Assembly (NCBI RefSeq): GCF_000006405.1
Contig: NW_003214508.1
Location: 296,447-326,302, forward strand
Length of the DNA stretch: 29,856 nucleotides
Direction of reading: 5' to 3'
Origin: Perkinsus marinus ATCC 50983
Lineage: Eukaryota; Perkinsozoa; Perkinsida; Perkinsidae
The translations under genes and the position numbers were made by a program. The notes under the pieces were generated by a model. That model did no database searches and was not told the DNA's origin. It was given only the letters and a program-made list of their open reading frames with translations. Of the stretch, positions 9,952 to 21,323 are shown in pieces. Every line of letters begins with the position of its first letter. Positions within the stretch are counted from its first letter, which is position 1.

Positions 9952-10960
9952 GACTAAACTAAGTGCACCAACTGTGAGATCCCAGTTTCCCCCTTCGGAA
10001 CGTGATCGCCGAGAGGGTCGACCACGTGAGAACGGCCGTGGAGGACTAAATTTCCTTTTGTCAGATTGCGCACCTCCCGAGGCTCCCATCGGCGTGAGAT
10101 GAATTTTCAGCCCATTTTTTGAACATCATCGAATCGAGCGTGAAATCAGAGGGGTTCTTATCAGGGAACTTTCAGCCGTAACGACGTGGTGGGGCCTCCA
10201 ATAACTTTGCTTCGTGGACGAATAAGTAAAATCCCATAATCGACAGATTTGATCGTCGTGGTGTAACTGATAGGCCTACGAAGTTTCAGCTTCTCCTTCT
10301 TCAAGGGTTTAAACTTGTTGACGAAATTTTGGAACTCTCTTTATGGAATCTTTATCACTACCATTCGCCCCAGTGAAGAGCTACCCGTATCATGGGGCAC
10401 CCGGAGAGACAAACTGGCAGCACGCAAAAACAAGAAGGCTGGGCTATTTCACATCCTTCTGTCTGATTTCCATTAGTCTGATTCAGGTATAGGTGCATCT
10501 AGGCTGCGAGTTTGCATCCACCGGATCCTAATAAGATGCCCATCAAGAAGTCTTCATGGTAGCCCCTTGGCTGCCCGAGTCCCCGTGGGCCGAGGAGCGT
10601 GCCCCAGCAGCGCATATTTTTCACTCGATATGATTGTCGTGGCAAGGCCTAGGAGTCGACCTTGAAGTTTTGGAGGGCGGGAGGTAGCCCCTGTCTTTAT
10701 CGCTTAAGGTGGTATGTGAGCCTTACGAGATTGGGAAGCGACCGGTTATGAATCGGTAGCTCGTGCTAGCGCATGCGTGTTAATTCTTCCTGTACCTTCG
10801 CATACCTCTTGTGTTGAGTTCTGATAACGGGAAACGGGAAGAGGTCCTCTTAGGCAATAGATCATGAGCGCTGACTCCTCATATGGGGGGTGTGCATGCT
10901 AATGGCTCCTCGTTGGGGTATGGCGGCTACTTCCTAGTGGGTTCCACACGTGTGCGCGTT
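9952..10960. other. About 1 kb without ORFs, upstream of histone H1
   Basis: No frame of useful length was found on either strand, and no match to remembered conserved parts of SRP, U2, U6, RNase P or spliced-leader RNA. It is moderately GC-rich around 10550-10700, with self-complementary runs such as GGGCCGAGG. It holds the H1 promoter and could hide an unrecognised non-coding RNA. Confidence 0.4.
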
Positions 10961-11053
10961 GAGTGACGTGCAGATTTCAACAAATTTTGGTACTCTTTCT
11001 GACGGCTTTACTAAGCCTAGATGTCGTGGAATCATATTGTCCTGTAGTGATTC

Positions 11054-11596
11054 TTGTCCCCTCAGCGAGCAATGGTAAGAGCATCCCCGAAAAAGGTACC
11101 CAACCCTCATCCAACCTACAACGAGATGGTAAGGAACGCCCTTTCGACTTGTAGGGGATTTCAGAAGATGAGCCGCCAAGCCGTCGCCGCTTTCATCAAG
11201 TCCAATTATGGTGTTGACAACAGAACCGCGCTGAATAAGTCCCTCAAGGCCCTTGTGGAGACCGGTACCGTGTCCCAGGCAAAGGCATCTTACAAGTTGG
11301 CGGCTGGTCAAAGGCCGACGGTGACTGCTCCAAGCAAGCCCACTAAGGCGCCTTCGAAGCCTAGCAAGGCCCCTACCAAGAAGGCGTCCTCTCCCGCTAA
11401 GAAAAAAGCCGGTGCTAAGGCTTCTTCTGCCACCACTAAGAAGACATCACCCAAGAAGACCTCCACTAAAGGGAAGAAGGCACCCCCAACGAAGAAGACT
11501 GTAGCTAAGAAGACCTCTGGAAAGAAGAGCCCTGCTGCTGCCAGGAAGAAGAAATCTCCGGTCAAGAGGGGAGGCGGTAGATCGGGCAGGTCGTAA
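11054..11596 (+). CDS. Linker histone H1
   Basis: An intronless frame of 180 codons. Residues about 18-78 form the H15 winged-helix domain: HPTYNEMVRNAL, then SRQAVAAFIKSNYGV and LNKSLKALVETGTVSQ, ending SYKLA. The spacing matches linker histones without gaps. The rest is a Lys/Ala/Pro/Ser tail with repeated KAPSK- and KKTS-like units, typical for H1, which binds linker DNA between nucleosomes. A second ATG at 11072 gives MVRASPKK and may be the true start. GTAAG sequences inside the domain look like donors, but splicing there would break the domain. The gene converges with H3, 678 bp downstream. Lack of introns is usual for histone genes and contrasts with all other well-supported genes here. 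Confidence 0.95.
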   Translation: MSPQRAMVRASPKKVPNPHPTYNEMVRNALSTCRGFQKMSRQAVAAFIKSNYGVDNRTALNKSLKALVETGTVSQAKASYKLAAGQRPTVTAPSKPTKAPSKPSKAPTKKASSPAKKKAGAKASSATTKKTSPKKTSTKGKKAPPTKKTVAKKTSGKKSPAAARKKKSPVKRGGGRSGRS

Positions 11597-12274
11597 ATGC
11601 CGCATGTACTCCCCTATGCAGATGATAGTATGTCATAATGCTTTTTGATAGTATCATTATCATATTTCCATATTTACCTCTATTATCACCCAATGTAAAC
11701 TGGTATAGTAGTCAATGGCGAGCCAAGAACAACATGAAGTAGTCTTTGCATTATTATCCATAGAGCCTCAATGAGGCAACCTGCTGCTGCTCCTACCACC
11801 ATCACTTCAACGATTTGTCGTATCAACTCCTTATAGTCTTGTGTTAGTCAGTTGGTTAGATGAGGGAGTATCAGCATCATCTGAGGACCTAATTAGTTGC
11901 TGGTTGAGCGTGGCGGCAAGCTCTTCCTCTCTACTTGTGTGCATGCGTGCAAAACTGAATTCTGTTCTTTTATACCCACTTCCCCATATCGATAACTACA
12001 CAACAGTCTGACATGGTTCTATAAAAGTTTTATCAATAACTTCATCATCGATATTCTAATCTACTGCTGCAGAATACTCAATATGTCGATGGTACTCTGC
12101 CCTTCTTAGCGTCACGTACTAAGGGACTTCAAACGCACCACGAGAAGAGTACTCTTACAACACTTCGTTAAATAGATGTAGCATTATGAAAAACAAAAGG
12201 TACAACACTATGCCCCCTAGGGCCCTTGGGTACTCACAACTAGTCACCATAGAATCGTCTCTCACCGGACAGGT
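11597..12274. other. Convergent region between H1 and H3
   Basis: Both histone genes end here. Neither 3' flank shows the animal histone stem-loop, so the mRNAs are probably polyadenylated. A run of AT-rich sequence follows H1 (11640-11690). No ORF of interest. Confidence 0.5.
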
Positions 12275-13070
<796 letters not shown>

Positions 13071-15297
13071 CTAGATTGGGCCTAATTCGATCGAATAACG
13101 GGGCGCAGCTCTCTTGCGGCGACAGCCATGCACGCAGCCACACACCTCAGTAATGCCGATTGGATACGGGTTAATCCTCCCTTCCAGCAACAACTCGCCG
13201 TAGTGGATCCGATCTCTGGCAGAATGATCATCCGCCTCCTGATCGTCTCCTGCCGCCTCGCCACAGGCTGCTTCCACATTAACGACTTTCCAGCATTGAC
13301 CAGCATCGTCCCACTCCTGCACTTGTCCTTGGACGAATATTCTCTTCAACAATTCATCACGGAGTTCATCTACTTCATCCGAACTCGGTACCTGCCAGCA
13401 GAAACTGTCTTCCAACATTAAGTGGGGTTGGACTGACAGTGAGCCGCCTGTCGAACATCCCACCACCACTAGCTGCCGCTGTGAGGTCTATCTCGAATAT
13501 ATCCATCCACACCCTCCTCAGTACCTACACAGTCTCGGACACTCATATTATAACATCAGGCCTCTTGTGGGTCATTTGGTGGACCGTAGGGTGATTCAAT
13601 CCCACTAGGCCCAAGTTGGTCGCAACAACGTCCTGTTCACCTCGGCATCCACAAAGCAGCACGCAAGCGCATGGATGTCACAAGGAGGTTCATCTTGAGT
13701 AAGCAAGGCTCGTATGCCTTCAACGTGGACCTGAACCATTGACATAACTCGAGTGACGGAAGGGCACCCACCCCGCCGACGACCGCGAGGACAGTATCCC
13801 CTTCACTGAACTGTCGCGAAAGAGCAGCGATCTTGTAGGCCATGAAGACATCTCGGAGGAAGATATGCGACAAGAAGTACCTAGGAGCAGCAGCCGGTCA
13901 GGACACCACCACTACTGAGTAGCTTCACTTAGGTCTGAAAAGACGGTGGAGTTCACCCAAGAGGAAGTCGGCGTGTGGGGGTGATCGATGCTCTAATTCA
14001 GCCAATCTGGGGCATGGTGATGAGCTCGTACCAATCACGAGTAAAAGCCAACCTGTAAGCCACTGTAGAGTCCAACTGGTCTACGCCATATTCTGAGACA
14101 GCCTCCTGGCCGTAGACCAACCTCAGGTAAGTATCGAACACAGTCTGATTTCAAAGAAGAACCCCTCTAAGAATGAACCACCTTAGGCCACCTCTTCATC
14201 TGATACCATCTTCAGCAAGCTTTCAGGCAGATCCCCGATCCTCCGTACCGTATCCCTACCGATCGAATCACCGTTACAGTGGACGAGCTTCCCATTCCTC
14301 CCTACTTCGCCATCTCCAATTCCCTATTCTGTATGAGCTTGAGCGTCTCCAACATATCAATTGAGTGCAGCGGCAACCCTCTTCGTTTTGTCTAGTAGAG
14401 ACCACCCAGGTACACCGTCGATGGCCAACCGAATGCCCACCTCGTATATTGCAGTGAGCTCAGGCATCCCACCAACCGAGCCACAAGCCGCTAAGAACTG
14501 TGCCGTTTCCGCATTGCCGGACACATTCACAAGGCGAGCGTTGACCAGCTGAGGAGAGCTGCGGCCTCAGGACACAGCCAGATCACCTCATCGAAGGTGG
14601 AGCCTTGTCCTCCTTGATCCTTCAAGTCGGTCAGCTCAGCCCAGCTCCCCTTGAATCTACATACTCACACTAATAGCGATGCTCCAGATGCCCATACAGG
14701 ACTTCTCCAGCAGAGGCAGTTGAAACTTCCTCCGGGCCTCGGTACGGGCCAGGTCACTCTCCAAGGCTACACATTTCACACACAGTTGCTCGATGGCCTT
14801 CTGCAGGTTCAAAGCGGAGGCTTCCGAGGAATGTACAACACCCAAGATGTGCACCTACGTACACCACCCCAATGGAAGCGGGAATACCCTCATTTGAATG
14901 TACTTTAACACCGTTGTTAAGGGCGATTGGCTCCTGAATACAATATTCCAGCTGAGGGGACTTGGAGCCTTTCGAGAACCTCTGTTGTAGCTCCTCCACT
15001 CTCGTCCAGTCGATACACTGCCATGCCCACGAAGTGGACTCAGATCAACCCCAAGCATGGCTTACACTGGTCTCCACATCTCCCAGTATTTCCTCAACTG
15101 CTGCCTTCATCATACCCATCTCCGACTTCTTCCCATTGCTCTTAGATGATCGCAGATACTCTGGGCAGCTCCCAGCTAGTCTGCACAGGATACTGGGCAA
15201 CTCTAAAGGCTTCACCTATATTATTAAACCTGCTTTGGCTAAGGACGCGAGCACTCACCACTTCAGCTGGCGTCTTTGCTTTCTCTCGGAGGCTCAT
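13071..15297 (-). CDS. TraB-domain protein
   Basis: Exons from the 5' end: 15259-15297, 15066-15215, 14904-15017, 14669-14854, 14587-14634 (uncertain), 14441-14548, 14306-14391, 14192-14255, 14032-14144, 13772-13880, 13641-13730 and 13071-13487; about 507 residues. TraB/PrgY-type proteins include TRABD and are linked to metalloprotease-like TIKI proteins; in eukaryotes several sit at mitochondrial or ER membranes. Seen: the first motif VHILGVVHSSEAS (residue about 102) with ALESDLARTEARRKF; GLPLHSIDM, the usual second block; RDVFMAYKIAALSRQ; and AVVGGVHVEGI, whose His is created by splicing at 13730/13772. Both His and the Glu of the first block are intact. The start follows an upstream intron-free leader. 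The last exon adds about 138 residues beyond the domain, Cys-rich near its end, with no hydrophobic anchor seen. The 48-nt exon at 14587 needs a CTGAG acceptor; without it the neighbours still join in frame. Confidence 0.9.
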
Positions 15298-15566
15298 TAG
15301 ATGAACTCCTATGCTGCCTTCAGAACTACGCCATTGCTGTTACCAACACAAAATCGTTCTATTACGACTAGATATAATATCAATGTTAGTAAACGATACA
15401 CTCAATGATGATGGTACTCCTAACGTCATTCACTACTGCTATGCACTATCCTCTCCGCAGCCTCCTGGCTCACTCGCCGATTGTGCTCACACATATTGAC
15501 GTACTTCGTTTTAGCGCGCGCCCTGACGTGGAACATAGAACTCTGCCACAATGAGCCGTCCTGACG

Positions 15567-17969
15567 TCACCTGAAGGCCTCTACAGGGTCCGAAATGTTA
15601 AAGTCCGACACCGGAACGGGGGCATCCGAGAAATTGGATCGACGTGGGATTTTCGCAGGTGGGGTATCCTCCCGGCTCCTCGAGCTGGACCTAATCGAAC
15701 AAGCATCTCCACTGACGGCCAGACACGATTAGACTCACCTCGATGCCGACCTCGACTGGCCTCTCGAAGGGCTACTGCTTCGTGATGATACCGACTCTGT
15801 GATAACGGTACTAGAAGCAGTGACCGACAAGGTTTCAGCTTACCCGTGTCGCCGTCATCATCCTTCAATGGTATGAGGGACTCAATGAGCGCAACTGCCC
15901 TCTCCGACGGCCGAGGCTCTGCTGCTAGATACTGCGGCACCATCGCCAACACTACTGGGTCTAGGGGTGTATACGGTACAACGGCAACCTGAGGAGAGGA
16001 AATCCTCCTCAAATACGCCGCACTCAACCATCTACCTGTTGTTCCCTTGCCCGCCGTCCTGAGGCCTTTACGAGGGATGCCAGGACTCCTACTGATACAT
16101 TTTCGGCAGTAGCTGGCCTGAAGGAAGCTTATCGCCCACACCTGTATACAAAGTCCTTACCGATCAGAGTAATACCCTTGGAGAGGTGGAGGAGGCTTGG
16201 GCTTAGCCTTGGCCGCCGCTGCTGCTGCCGCTGCTGCCGCTTTCGGGTCGGACTTCTCTGAGGGTCTACACCAAAGCAGTGACGAGCATGAGAACCGCTA
16301 TGTAATACGTTCTATAGTGATGATGATGCCTCTGGCTGACATCCTTAGGCTCCCGACCATGGCTTAGACCTCCATAGATCATCGAAGGGAGCAACAATGG
16401 TGGCTCTGGCGGTGGCTTGGCACTGACAACGACCGAATGAGAAAACGATACAATCAACTACATCCTATTAAAAGGTGGGATTATAAGGAATAAGGAATGT
16501 CTCCCGGTCCGAGCAGCAGCAGCAGCAGACTACAATGCATGTTCCTCCGTAGCGAGCCTCTCAAAGTCTCTAGCTTCACCGACGTCAATGACACCCTGGT
16601 CCTTCCATATTTGGATCAGCCGAGTCACGTTCTTCTGCTGTGGAGTGAGGTCGTGCTGAGAGAAGATCTGCCGTTGTCCATCCCAGGATCTATGTCTAGC
16701 TACCCCAGGCTTCCGAGAGTTTCTATTATAACAAGCACCATAGGCAGCCCGGCACATCCACGGCAAGTAGTTCTTTAATAGCACCCGTACCACTACCCCT
16801 TGAGGACCGCTCGTTCGCTGCAGTACCTACAATGACCATAAGCATTAGTCCAGGTGCTTGCCAAGACCTACCTCATGGATAACAAAGAGCATACTCATAG
16901 CATGGTGGCCATCCTTAGGCGTCCGCATCGACCGTAGCAATGACCTGTAGTATTATCATAGAGATCACCTCACTGGACTCAGCAGGGTCTTACGAAGCAA
17001 TGGCACTGGTCTGCTGGCGGTTCTCTAGTAGCCATGCCGCCGCATCTTTAATCGAGTCATCGCTAGCCGGCACCTAAAGCGGGTTATACCACACCTCGTC
17101 GAACTCATTGATCCAACACCCACCCCGCCTGCTAATGACACTATAATTGCTCCATAACGAGCAGCTAGCTGAGGGCTCAGGCTCGCTGTCGTTTCCGGTA
17201 GGTGATATTTGTCCGCCACGGCCTACGACCAAAGCCTCGACAATCCCAGATCCCATCAGCGGCCGCTCACCTGCAACTCATTTGAGAATTTCTCATCCAC
17301 GGGCACGGGGGGTGGTAGAGTGGGTTGTTGCTGGCGTGGAGGAAGCGAAGGAGGTGGCACGTACCCTCCCTGAGGCCCGCCGAAGGGCATTTGAGGGGGC
17401 ACATGTGTGAAGGGCAGTGGCGGCACCGGCGGCGGTTGAGGTTGAGGGATATACGGCATTGACGGGACCTGTGGAGGACTGAGGAAGCACGGCTAAATGT
17501 CAGAATAAAGCATGCTCTGAAGACCCTCTTACAATTGCTGATGCAGTGGTGGGGGCATGAATGGACTCGCTGGGTCCTGCTGAGGCCGCCAAGGCATAGG
17601 CTGCTGAGGCGGTTCTGATGGTGATCACACTGGAAAAAGGCGGAGCGGAGGTGAGCTAACATTACGAGCATGCCCTGGAGGTGGAAAGAATGCTTGCCCA
17701 GGAGGCGGACTGCCTTCATCGCTGAGGAGAGCCGTTCTCCATCACAAAAGATTATGACAAGCGTACCTCCAAGCCCTCATATGACCTCCTCCCCATTGCT
17801 GGTGTGACCAAGCCTGGTCCTGAGCTGAAGGGTATCCTCCTGGTCCTGGCCCTGCTGACCATTGCTGAGCATTGGGCGGGTAGTAGCCGGGGGGAGGGAC
17901 AGGAGGAGAAGGAGGAGGATGACCACCTCCCATCTGCATCCCCATTGGTGGTGGTGGTCCGTTCCACAT
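15567..17969 (-). CDS. CHERP-like protein: Pro-rich N-terminus, CID domain, RS tail
   Basis: Fourteen exons from the 5' end: 17767-17969, 17666-17721, 17533-17614, 17271-17478, 17142-17222, 16994-17073, 16872-16944, 16534-16826, 16358-16422, 16161-16257, 16036-16117, 15844-15988, 15739-15796 and 15567-15690; about 548 residues. Residues 1-180 are Pro/Gly/Gln-rich. Residues about 205-355 resemble the CTD-interaction domain (CID) of CHERP: DSIKDAAAWLLENRQQTSA, HHAMSMLFVIHEVLQR, then QQKNVTRLIQIWKDQG. An Ala run, Pro-rich linker and an Arg/Ser segment (about 490-520) follow. CHERP is a U2 snRNP-linked splicing factor that binds the polymerase II tail, so a nuclear role in splicing is likely by family. 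No SURP domain, present in animal CHERP, is seen. The CID carries an inserted basic stretch of about 40 residues. A frame reading WINEFDEVWYN at 17075-17115 may belong to the CID; joining it would need a 21-nt intron. The 16258-16357 junction is also uncertain. Confidence 0.8.
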
Positions 17970-18075
17970 AGGAGACCAAATAAAACACTGAGGGGCTCAA
18001 ATATATCATCAAAGTCTCACTCATCCTGACTCAAGTCCATCCAGTGCTGAAACACGTGTAAATTCCAGAAACATG

Positions 18076-20105
18076 TCAAAGCCTCCCAGACCGGTCGCTG
18101 TGATGATCTTCCTCTCCGTCAGAGGCCACAGTTTCCTCATTTTCACTGTCACCATCATCACCACCAAATTCATAGTTCGGCGTGTCATTGAAATCGACGA
18201 AATAGCTGTTAGGGGTATCTACATGCCGTAACTGCCTGATCAGGAGGTCTTGCTACTTTACTACTCTTAGCGCTCCACATAGCCTCACCAAGGCTCTGGA
18301 CATCCTTCTTGTTCTGGATAAAGATCTCTGTGTTCCTCACTGACAGGTCTATCACTGCAGCTTCCGAATGCTCCAACAATGACCTGCATGAACGACGACC
18401 CTCCACATCGTTGCCCTTAGAGATCTCATTATTTCATAAGGAGAGTGAGTCAACTGAGCTCTACATGCATAGACATTCCGTCACTACCTCGTCTCTTGTA
18501 GATCCGCCGGATCGTTGAAATCAGTCTCTATAGGTTCATCATCATAATAGACTTCCTGCTGCTCGAACCTTCACAAGCCATGCCCGTCGTCACGAGCAGC
18601 GTTGTCCCCCTACTTCTGCCATTTAGCTCGCTGGCCTCTCATCTCGCTATAGGGATGTTCCAAGATGCTAAAGTCCTTCACTCTGAACCCAGCCAGCGGA
18701 TCGAATCTTGGTACCTATGCTCGCCCATTAAAAGAGTCATCGTCATAGTGACAGCACCTTGAGAGCGCCATAAAGCTTCTGCGACCACTTCCATTTTTTG
18801 AACTCCAGAAAGTAGTCGCGTTGGCGCAACTCAGAATCCCTATCGGCAACCATTATCGACAGCATCCATGATAGAACTCCTAATGGACCTCACTTGAGCC
18901 TCTGCTTCTTAGCAGCCCATTCTGACACCCATCCAGGCACCTTATTCGGTACGGGAGCTGGCCGACCATCGGGAGTCGCATGCTTCGGAAGCCAGCCTCT
19001 CTGAAGTCAACAGTCTCCTTTACCTCGTGCGCATTATCCTTGCCTTTTTAGGATAGTTATTGATCTCAGCAATGAGCTTATGCAAGGCTTGCTCAGTAAT
19101 GACGATCTGCCTGTATTTTAACAAGTTATATCTAAGCTCTATACATTCCCCAACAGCCGAGACACCTTCCATGTGATCACGTTGATACGCCTTCAACGTC
19201 CTCGCGTCTGACTTGTGCTATATGGGCAGTGCCCCAGCGGAAATTGTCATTGACATCACTAGTGCCAACATGGATCTGACGTTAATATAGTTCCCATCAC
19301 CGCAGATGGGGTACTACCAAAAGAGCCGAATTGCAGTGCCGACCCAGGAGTCGGCGTAAATGGGCAGCGACATGCCGGGTCTTATGAGTACTGACGTTGA
19401 AGGAGTCAACAACTGTGATCTCTCCTTGCGCGAACTTAGCGCTCAACATCATCCTGTATGACAATGACCATTACTATCCCTCTCCAGCTCGAGTAAAGCG
19501 TTTTACAGCGACCGCTACGATGATAAATCACGCGCGCTTACGCGTGGAGGTCAACATTAGAGGATTGCTCTCAAGAGTATAACCCTACATCGGAAATTTC
19601 GGTGGACTACTTGATAAGACATGACTCCGATCATAGCATATGTATATTCCTGCAGTTTCAAAAAATACTGCGACAGACAGACACGAAGCGACAGGAACAA
19701 GTAGTGATTTACCCAGTACTGTGCTGTCTATGGTGAGCCTGTTATCAAAAGAGGCAATGCACTTCACCTCATGCTTACTTCAGTGACTTCCACACTCGCC
19801 TCTTCAGCTCTCCTTGCCGCCACTCCCGTGGACGTTGCGGAATTGAAAACACGCCATCGTACTTTCCTGGAGCCTTTCGCCGACCCATACGAGATTTGCC
19901 GATATTTTTGTGAGACCGCGCTTTCCTGATATAAGTAATGCACTCTGACGATTGGCGACCACGCCGAGCTACTTATTGGAACCTGGCCACTCCCATTTGA
20001 ACAGCTGCATGTCCTGCTGATAACCAGCCATACATCCTCTATGCCACCAATACGTGAAATAAAGGATATCTTTCCGGATTGGCTCAGCGAATATTGAGTT
20101 CGGAA
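18076..20105 (-). CDS. Mitochondrial-type ribosomal protein uL4 with long C-terminal extension (5' partial)
   Basis: Exons from the 5' side: 19973-20105, 19779-19925, 19318-19453, 19255-19275, 19024-19217, 18894-18998, 18758-18839, 18614-18714, 18488-18568, 18265-18383 and 18076-18218. The first five form the uL4 fold: EPIRKDIL, EWPGSNK, KSRMGRRKAP, SAKFAQGEITVVDSF and LLKYRQIVITEQALHKLI. uL4 is an early-assembling large-subunit protein lining the exit tunnel; the DIL.. and SAKFAQGE patterns fit bacterial and mitochondrial forms. After IMRTR comes about 210 residues not found in uL4: WLPKHATPDG..PGWVSEW, RQRDYFLEFKKWKWSQKLY and an acidic end. The link requires a 25-nt intron (18999-19023) ending CAGAG; otherwise uL4 stops there and a second gene follows without a visible start. 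The 19454-19778 intron is long (325 nt). A first exon with an ATG at 20194 is possible but would need a 16-nt intron. Confidence 0.82.
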
Positions 20106-20278
20106 CTACACCAAACTATACCAAACTTAGAGGGCGCTTTATTGAGCAAGAACAGCATGCAGTCGTTCCCGAAGACTATGCTGAGGAGTATCATGGCTAA
20201 TGAGAAATTTACTAGTGAGCGACACCAAGGCTGAGGAAGAAATGAGAAACACGACTAAAGAGACAAGTTTGAGGCATG

Positions 20279-20865
20279 TCAAGATATGCAACAATCATAG
20301 TGATCCGCCCCGCTACTACCTATAATCGACCCAATCTCCTCTGGAGGGTCATCGCTACCAGCGGGTTCGCCACTAACAGGACATGTCACCTCGAATTTGT
20401 ACCTACGGAACCGATTGGCATCTTGAGAAGGACGGAGAGAGTACACTGGCATCTCCAAAACTGCATTGAAACCAACAGCTGGGAAACTCCACCAATTTCG
20501 AAGGACTGTCCGTAGGTCAGCAAGCTCACCTAAAAGTCGACTGCATGATAGTAAGAGGACGACAGTGAGCAATACCTGGACGCCGGACCACTGGTGCGTC
20601 ATGGATAGAAGCACCAGGCTCCGGTTCAGGAGGAGCCATCGGGCTGCCAGATGCCGATACTGCCCATGCAGCACTGGTACCTGTCACCCACCGATGGTAT
20701 TGACAAGGTGAGTGCAAGCAGCAGCGTACAAGATCGGTAGATGACTGTGATAAGATGTACTGGATGAGGGGACCTTGTTGTGGTCCCTATACGTAAGGAG
20801 GGTATCATACCAAAGTAGAAGAGGAGAACCTCCTGGAATTCGGCATCAATACCTCGGCATGGCAT
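20279..20865 (-). CDS. Unrecognised small protein
   Basis: Exons 20811-20865, 20576-20773 and 20279-20529 give 167 residues, with agreeing phases. Seen: FQEVLLFYFGPLIQYILS, a hydrophobic helix or buried segment; a Cys/His-bearing stretch (RCCLHSPCQYHRW); a Pro-rich linker; then LADLRTVLRNWWSFPAVG and a C-terminal part ending in CCIS. The first intron (20774-20810) ends ACAAG, a non-standard acceptor, but the join restores a continuous helical sequence. The second has donor GTATTG and acceptor TTTTAG. It lies just inside the divergence point of the window, with tandem repeats 30 bp upstream. Function unknown. The terminal Cys pair could suggest lipid attachment, but there is no CaaX box. Confidence 0.55.
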
Positions 20866-21323
20866 GGCAGATATCCCTCCGATCGTGATATCTTATCGTG
20901 GGGTGGCATAGTTGCCCCACCCGTAGGAATTGATTTTATTGAAGCATTTCTTGGGTTGGCATAGCTGCCCCACCCGGAGGAATAGATTTTATTAAAGCAT
21001 ATCTTGGGTTGGCATAGTTGCCCCACTCGGAGGAATTGATTGAGCTTGGAGCTTGACTACAAAATTTCAAGGCGGTTTTCGCAACGCGTCAAGAATATGC
21101 TTCAATAACTACGGTACTGAATAATTGGAAGACTTTATAAAGGGGGAAATAATATTTCAAATATCCGATCCTAGTCGACAGTTTCGCGCGCGCCCTAATT
21201 GGTTCGAGCCACCCTTCCACTTCCTTGCGACCAATTCATGGATCGACCGGTGGAAGAACATAACTCTGCTGAGGACGCTGCCGGGCCTTTACTCGTGGAC
21301 AAACCAGCAGACAGTGTAGTATC
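20866..21323. promoter_or_regulatory. Divergent strand-switch region
   Basis: Everything from here back to 12275 is on the minus strand and everything after it is on the plus strand, so this 458-bp gap must drive or separate two opposite gene runs. It holds the tandem repeat, a CGCGCGCGCC run near 21185 and an unsupported plus frame (21125-21319). Confidence 0.5.
20898..21043. repeat. Tandem repeat, 53-bp unit, nearly three copies
   Basis: The marker GGCATAG recurs at 20905, 20958 and 21011, exactly 53 bp apart. Each copy reads GG-GGCATAG-TGCCCCAC, then GGAGGAAT-GATTTTATT-AAGCAT, with few changes; the third copy breaks off after GGAATTGATTG. Each unit contains a short inverted repeat (GGGT-GGC with GCC-CC-ACCC). 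It lies between two divergently transcribed genes. Confidence 0.92.

Noticed and set aside
11308-11565. Hydrophobic minus-strand frame with many Phe and Ala
   Set aside because: It is the complement of the Lys/Ala-rich H1 tail; AAG repeats always give Leu or Phe on the other strand.
11597-12274. Animal-type histone 3' stem-loop after H1 or H3
   Set aside because: No GGCTCTTTTCAGAGCC-like hairpin was found on either strand.
13740-13770. Loss of the second TraB histidine (frame reading GGVGALPS)
   Set aside because: A GT-AG intron at 13731-13771 restores VHVEGI exactly, so the residue is present.
19770-19930. A plus-strand ATG frame starting MLTSVTSTLASSALLAATP
   Set aside because: It is antisense to the uL4 exon 19779-19925, which has conserved motifs and a strong GTAAGC donor on the minus strand.
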